This document shows, one piece after another, positions 7,959 through 10,926 of a stretch of 10,926 nucleotides of DNA; within the stretch, counting starts at the first letter, position 1, and every line of letters starts with the position of its first letter. The notes below the pieces were generated by a model. The model ran no database searches. It was given only the letters and a program-made list of their open reading frames with translations, and was not told where the DNA came from. The stretch lies in the NCBI GenBank assembly GCA_023258825.1, contig JALQWE010000080.1, positions 1 to 10,926 on the forward strand, written 5' to 3'. Origin of the DNA: Planctomycetaceae bacterium. GTDB lineage: Bacteria; Planctomycetota; Planctomycetia; Planctomycetales; Planctomycetaceae. Both the position numbers and the translations under genes were made by a program.

Positions 7959-10055
7959 TCAGCCCCAGAGTTTGGAGATTCGGCGACGGATTTCGGACGT
8001 ATCTCCCTGAATCAGACTGGAGGAACCGCGCTGTTCGGCCCCCTGCGGCATGCCGTGCGAGACGCGTTCCATCAGTGTCTGGACGGCAGGAGTCAGAAAG
8101 CGGGTGACTTTGCTGAGTGAATGCTGATCGCTGCGATGCCGGTTGTGGAAATAGTAGCGTTCCGGTCGCATGACTGTCAGATGATTTTTGGCGCGTGTCA
8201 TCGCGACGTAGAACAAACGCCGTTCTTCCTCAATTTCCTCAGCGCTGCCTGTCGCCATATCCGCGGGGATGTTGCCATCGGCGGCATGGAGGATGTAGAC
8301 AGAATCCCATTCGAGCCCTTTGGCCGAGTGAATGGTGCTGAGGATGAGATAATCTTCATCGAGGAGCGGATCGGCGGGAAGTTCCTGCGTGGAGGTTGGG
8401 GGATCGAGCGCCATTTCGGCCAGAAATTCTCCGCGGGACTGATAGCGGCCAGCGATCGCTTCGAGCTGCTTCAGGTCATTGACGCGCGCGGTGACATTGT
8501 CATACGCGGCTTCAAGCAGAGGAGTGTAGTAGGAGCGGATGGCGTAGAGGCTGGACGCCACGTTCTGATCGTCCTGGCGAGGCGGGCGCTGCAGACCCCG
8601 GAGCAGCCCGAGGAACTGGGGCCAGAGATCGCGGAGTGCGGTCGGCGGTGTCCACGACTCCCAGGTTTCAAACTGACCTCCGGCGCCACGCAGTTGATCC
8701 AGCAGCGCGGAGGCTTTGGACTGACCGATGCCGGGAAGGAGGACGAGAACACGAAAGCCTGCCACCATATCGAGCGGGTTTTCGGCAAGCCGCAGGAAGG
8801 AGATGACATCGCGAATGTGGGCCGTTTCCAGAAACCGCAGACCGCCATATTTCACAAAGGGGATATTGCGGCGGCCAAGTTCAGCTTCGAGTGCCATACT
8901 GTGGTGTGAGGCTCGAAAAAGTACCGCCTGCTGTTTGAGCGACACGCCTTTTTCGCGGCGTTCGAGAATGCGATCGATGACATATTCGCTTTGAGAATCT
9001 TCATCGGGGCAGGTCACCAGCTGAGGTTTTGTGCCACCGGAGCGAGCGGACCAGAGTTCCTTGCGATGTCGTTCGACGGCTTCCGCAATGACCTGATTTG
9101 TCACCTCAAGAATGCACTGGGAACTCCGGTAGTTCTGTTCGAGCGGGATCAGGGTGACATTGGGGTACTGATCGGGGAAATCGAGAATGTTGCGGACAGT
9201 GGCGGCACGGAATGAGTAGATGGACTGTGCGTCGTCACCGACAGCGGTCAGACCAATCCCGTCGGGGCAGAGATTTTTGAGGATCTCTGCCTGCAGCACA
9301 TTTGTGTCCTGGTATTCGTCGACGAGGATGCGGCTGAACTGGCTGCGGACGATGGGGCTGGCGACAGGATCAGCCACGAGTGCATTCCAGAAGAGCAGCA
9401 GGTCATCGAAATCGAGGACGCGTTGCTTTTCCTTGGTTTCGGTGTAGATGCTGAAGAGCTGACCGAGTCGTTCCTGATGTTCGAGACACCAGGGGAACCA
9501 CTTCTGAAGCACCAGATCCAGCCCGCACTGGGTGTTCACGCAGCGACTGTAGACATCCAGGCAGGTGGCTTTCAGAGGAAAGCGATTGGCGGATTTGGGC
9601 AGATTGAGTTCGGTGCGGGCGAGATTCATGAGGTCTTCAGAATCGCCGCGATCGAGGATTGTGAAATCCGGATGCAGCCCGATCAGGTGTCCATGTCGAC
9701 GAAGGAGATTGGTGGAGACCGAATGAAAGGTACCGCCGCGAATTCTGCGGAGTGCTGAGCGATCGCAGACGGCGGGATTTTTGACGGTTGCCGGATCCAG
9801 CTGCAGCACAATAGACTCGACACGGCGGAGCATTTCGGCGGCAGCGCGGCGAGTGAACGTCAGCATGAGAAGACGTGAGGGATCCACACCGGACGCCAGC
9901 TGCCATGCGACGCGGTGTGCCAGAGTCGTCGTTTTTCCGGTACCGGCCCCGGCGATGATCAGCAGCGGCGCTTCGCCGTGCAGCGCCGCGCTGCGTTGCT
10001 GCGGATTCAGCGACTGCAGGAACGCGGGAACCTCGGGAACGACGGAATCAGGCAT
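7959..10055 (-). CDS. UvrD/Rep-family superfamily 1A DNA helicase
   Basis: This is an ATP-driven 3'-5' DNA translocase or helicase. Counting from ATG 10055 (698 residues) all SF1A motifs are present: Q-type LNPQQRSA (16-23), motif I AGAGTGKT (35-42), Ia LTFTRRAAAEM (65-75), RGGTFHS (106-112), motif II VDEYQD (245-250), motif III VGDDAQSIYSFR (272-283), motif IV LEQNYRS (305-311), motif V LSTIHSAKGLEW (572-583), and motif VI RRLFYVAMTRAKN (612-624). The VGDDAQSIYSFR form differs from the VGDxDQSIYxWRGA of classical PcrA/UvrD, so it is probably a sister subfamily and the repair or replication role is inferred. No nuclease domain is seen. The frame is open back to 10247, but the extra 64 codons run through an inverted-repeat element and give a lysine/glycine-rich artefact. 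ATG 10055 starts the usual family N-terminus and has a promoter-like sequence just upstream. The gene is divergent from the DEAD-box helicase. Confidence 0.92.
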   Translation of the reverse strand: MPDSVVPEVPAFLQSLNPQQRSAALHGEAPLLIIAGAGTGKTTTLAHRVAWQLASGVDPSRLLMLTFTRRAAAEMLRRVESIVLQLDPATVKNPAVCDRSALRRIRGGTFHSVSTNLLRRHGHLIGLHPDFTILDRGDSEDLMNLARTELNLPKSANRFPLKATCLDVYSRCVNTQCGLDLVLQKWFPWCLEHQERLGQLFSIYTETKEKQRVLDFDDLLLFWNALVADPVASPIVRSQFSRILVDEYQDTNVLQAEILKNLCPDGIGLTAVGDDAQSIYSFRAATVRNILDFPDQYPNVTLIPLEQNYRSSQCILEVTNQVIAEAVERHRKELWSARSGGTKPQLVTCPDEDSQSEYVIDRILERREKGVSLKQQAVLFRASHHSMALEAELGRRNIPFVKYGGLRFLETAHIRDVISFLRLAENPLDMVAGFRVLVLLPGIGQSKASALLDQLRGAGGQFETWESWTPPTALRDLWPQFLGLLRGLQRPPRQDDQNVASSLYAIRSYYTPLLEAAYDNVTARVNDLKQLEAIAGRYQSRGEFLAEMALDPPTSTQELPADPLLDEDYLILSTIHSAKGLEWDSVYILHAADGNIPADMATGSAEEIEEERRLFYVAMTRAKNHLTVMRPERYYFHNRHRSDQHSLSKVTRFLTPAVQTLMERVSHGMPQGAEQRGSSSLIQGDTSEIRRRISKLWG

Positions 10056-10088
10056 AGGATTAGGTCCACTGAAAGACGGGGTGTTGTG

Positions 10089-10117
10089 AGTGTACCTGGT
10101 CGGGCGAAGGGAAACAA
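10089..10117 (-). promoter_or_regulatory. Candidate promoter of the UvrD-family helicase
   Basis: Read on the - strand, TTGTTT (10117-10112) and TACACT (10094-10089) lie 17 bases apart, matching 3 of 6 and 4 of 6 consensus bases. A start near 10082 would give a leader of about 27 bases before ATG 10055, which would exclude the extended reading frame. The -35 lies about 5 bases from the inverted-repeat element. Confidence 0.35.
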
Positions 10118-10121
10118 ATAC

Positions 10122-10207
10122 CGGGCAGAAAAAAGGGTCAGGACCCAATAGCCAAATGGCCCGAAGGGTGCTCCGCACTATTGGGTCCTGACCCTTTTTT
10201 CTGCCCG
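10122..10207. repeat. REP/MITE-like element: 30-bp perfect inverted repeat
   Basis: The left arm at 10122-10151 and right arm at 10178-10207 are exact reverse complements over 30 bases, separated by a 26-base centre. Each arm reads outward-in as CGGGCAG, A6, then GGGTCAGGACCCAATAG, and contains its own small palindrome GGGTC-AG-GACCC. As RNA it would form a very stable hairpin flanked by an A6 tract and a U6 tract, the shape of a bidirectional terminator. However, it lies between two genes that diverge, so neither gene runs into it. That position favours a dispersed repeat or miniature mobile element, such as those linked to IS200-type REP-associated tyrosine transposases. No transposase is present in the window, and no target-site duplication is obvious. 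Confidence 0.7.
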
Positions 10208-10233
10208 CACCCTTTTTTCTGCCCTTTTTCCGC
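10191..10233. repeat. Short tandem repeat of the element's outer end
   Basis: ACCCTTTTTTCTGCCC occurs at 10191-10206 (within the right arm of the inverted repeat) and again exactly at 10209-10224, a period of 18. A degraded third unit, CCCTTTTTCCGC, follows at 10222-10233. The left side of the element has no such copies, so the duplication is one-sided and suggests slippage or successive insertion at this end. Confidence 0.65.
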
Positions 10234-10258
10234 GAATTCCAGCCCAAAGCTGAATTCG
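10233..10258. other. Palindrome abutting the DEAD-box helicase promoter
   Basis: CGAATTC-C-AGC (10233-10243) pairs with GCTGAATTCG (10249-10258) with one bulged C and a 5-base loop CCAAA. It ends one base before the -35-like sequence at 10260. It could be an operator or simply part of the repeat-rich region; no protein is known to bind it. Confidence 0.3.
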
Positions 10259-10259
10259 G

Positions 10260-10288
10260 CTGTCACTTTGCAATTTCTCTGTTATACT
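10260..10288 (+). promoter_or_regulatory. Candidate sigma70-type promoter of the DEAD-box helicase
   Basis: CTGTCA (10260-10265, 4 of 6) and TATACT (10283-10288, 5 of 6) are separated by 17 bases. A start near 10295 would give a long leader of about 225 bases before ATG 10522. No protein-like reading frame is convincing in that leader; a + strand frame from 10181 to 10525 spans the repeat and looks like chance. Confidence 0.5.
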
Positions 10289-10521
10289 GCCCGTGAGCAG
10301 CCGCTTAAGTCCGCCGTGGTTGTGAGCGTTGTTTCTCCGGTGATGGCTAATTTCATCGGCGATCGTTCACTGGGTGTCGATCAAGCCTGCAAAAGCATTC
10401 AGTTTCGTCTGCGGAAAGCCGCTGGGCGACTGCCAGTTCCAAGCGTTACAGAATTCGCTTCCTTGTTGCGGATTTACAGCATTCGGTCCTGGGAATGTTT
10501 TACTTTAACCCAGGGACCATT
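10289..10521 (+). other. Long 5' leader of the DEAD-box helicase gene
   Basis: About 230 bases without a supported gene lie between the promoter candidate and the ATG. The length is unusual compared with the other genes here. It ends in the hairpin that covers the ribosome-binding site. Long leaders are known for some bacterial cold-induced mRNAs, including DEAD-box genes; that link is an inference here. Confidence 0.4.
10485..10518 (+). promoter_or_regulatory. Leader hairpin that buries the Shine-Dalgarno of the DEAD-box gene
   Basis: GGTCCTGGG (10485-10493) pairs with CCCAGG-G-ACC (10509-10518), 9 bp with one bulged G and a 15-base AT-rich loop. The likely Shine-Dalgarno AGGGA (10512-10516), 5 bases before ATG 10522, lies inside the 3' arm. 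The fold would block ribosome access until opened by heat, a protein or the helicase itself. Confidence 0.5.
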
Positions 10522-10926
10522 ATGAATTTCAGAGACTTTGGGCTCGTTGAGCCACTCGTGCGCGCCGTGACCCAGGAAGGCTACAGCACACCGACGCCGA
10601 TTCAGCAGCAGGCGATTCCTGCGGTTTTGTCAGGTCGCGATGTGGTTGGAATTGCTCAGACGGGAACAGGAAAAACGGCGGCGTTTGCGTTGCCGTTGCT
10701 GCATCAGATTCATCTGTCGGCGGACCGGCGATCATCCGGCGTGCGACGGATTCAGGTGCTGGTGCTGGCCAGTACTCGTGAACTGGCGATTCAGATTCAT
10801 GAGAGCTTCATGAACTATGGCGCATTTGCGTCAGTGCGGGTGGCCACGATGTATGGCGGCGTGGGACAGCAACCGCAGGTCCGGGCGTTGAAAGCCGGAG
10901 TTGACATTGTGGTGGCCACACCGGGA
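10522..10926 (+). CDS. rhlE: DEAD-box ATP-dependent RNA helicase, RhlE-like (5' part)
   Basis: The first 135 codons of an SF2 RNA helicase are present and the gene continues beyond the window. Such enzymes remodel RNA in ribosome assembly, mRNA turnover and cold adaptation. Visible motifs are F6 with YSTPTPIQ (21-28, the adenine-sensing Q motif), motif I AQTGTGKT (45-52), motif Ia ASTRELA (83-89), YGGV (111-114) and the start of motif Ib ATPG (132-135). DEAD and later motifs lie outside the window. The short N-terminus beginning MNFRDFGL and the overall wording are closest to the RhlE group, but CsdA or SrmB types cannot be excluded without the C-terminus. Motif Ia reads STRELA where nearly all family members have PTRELA. 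ATG 10522 was chosen because AGGGA lies 5 bases upstream and the protein begins exactly at the family's usual start. A long structured leader precedes it. Confidence 0.9.
   Translation, partial: MNFRDFGLVEPLVRAVTQEGYSTPTPIQQQAIPAVLSGRDVVGIAQTGTGKTAAFALPLLHQIHLSADRRSSGVRRIQVLVLASTRELAIQIHESFMNYGAFASVRVATMYGGVGQQPQVRALKAGVDIVVATPG

Overview
The window looks like a chromosomal segment of a planctomycete-type bacterium. I infer this from three things: a signal-peptide protein-isoaspartate methyltransferase with a C-terminal beta-sandwich module, an exported NHLRC2-like thioredoxin/NHL protein, and an ATP-grasp protein resembling the tyramine-glutamate ligases of methanofuran-type cofactor synthesis. 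Most starts also lack a clear Shine-Dalgarno sequence. The assignment rests on protein style and not on any search. No rRNA, tRNA, CRISPR array, transposase or phage gene is visible.

Layout: 1-181 is an upstream region with a hairpin. 182-1387 (+) is argJ (arginine synthesis). 1388-1655 is a spacer with a possible promoter and an AT-rich hairpin. 1656-2923 (+) is pcm, whose signal-peptide segment (1656-about 1808) lies in a different frame from the catalytic part (1811-2923), which implies a one-base deletion or a sequence error. 2924-3297 is a non-coding gap with inverted repeats. 3298-5388 (+) is an exported thioredoxin-NHL protein. 5389-5645 is a spacer with a hairpin. 5646-6776 (+) is an RsmC/RlmG-like methyltransferase, followed after 8 bases by an ATP-grasp ligase (GTG start at 6785, end 7921). 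7959-10055 (-) is a UvrD-family helicase convergent with the ATP-grasp gene. 10056-10521 is a divergent intergenic region holding a large 30-bp perfect inverted repeat, an 18-bp-period tandem repeat and two promoter candidates. 10522-10926 (+) is the 5' part of a DEAD-box RNA helicase, cut by the window end.

The genes are mainly housekeeping (arginine synthesis, protein repair, rRNA modification, DNA and RNA unwinding), and I see no defence island or other obvious new multi-gene system. The best leads are: (1) the REP/MITE-like inverted repeat between the two helicase genes, which also creates a spurious N-terminal extension of the UvrD reading frame; (2) a hairpin that buries the Shine-Dalgarno sequence of the DEAD-box helicase, a possible RNA switch or autoregulatory site; (3) the split reading frame of pcm; (4) the tight coupling of an rRNA-type methyltransferase with a cofactor-type ATP-grasp ligase.
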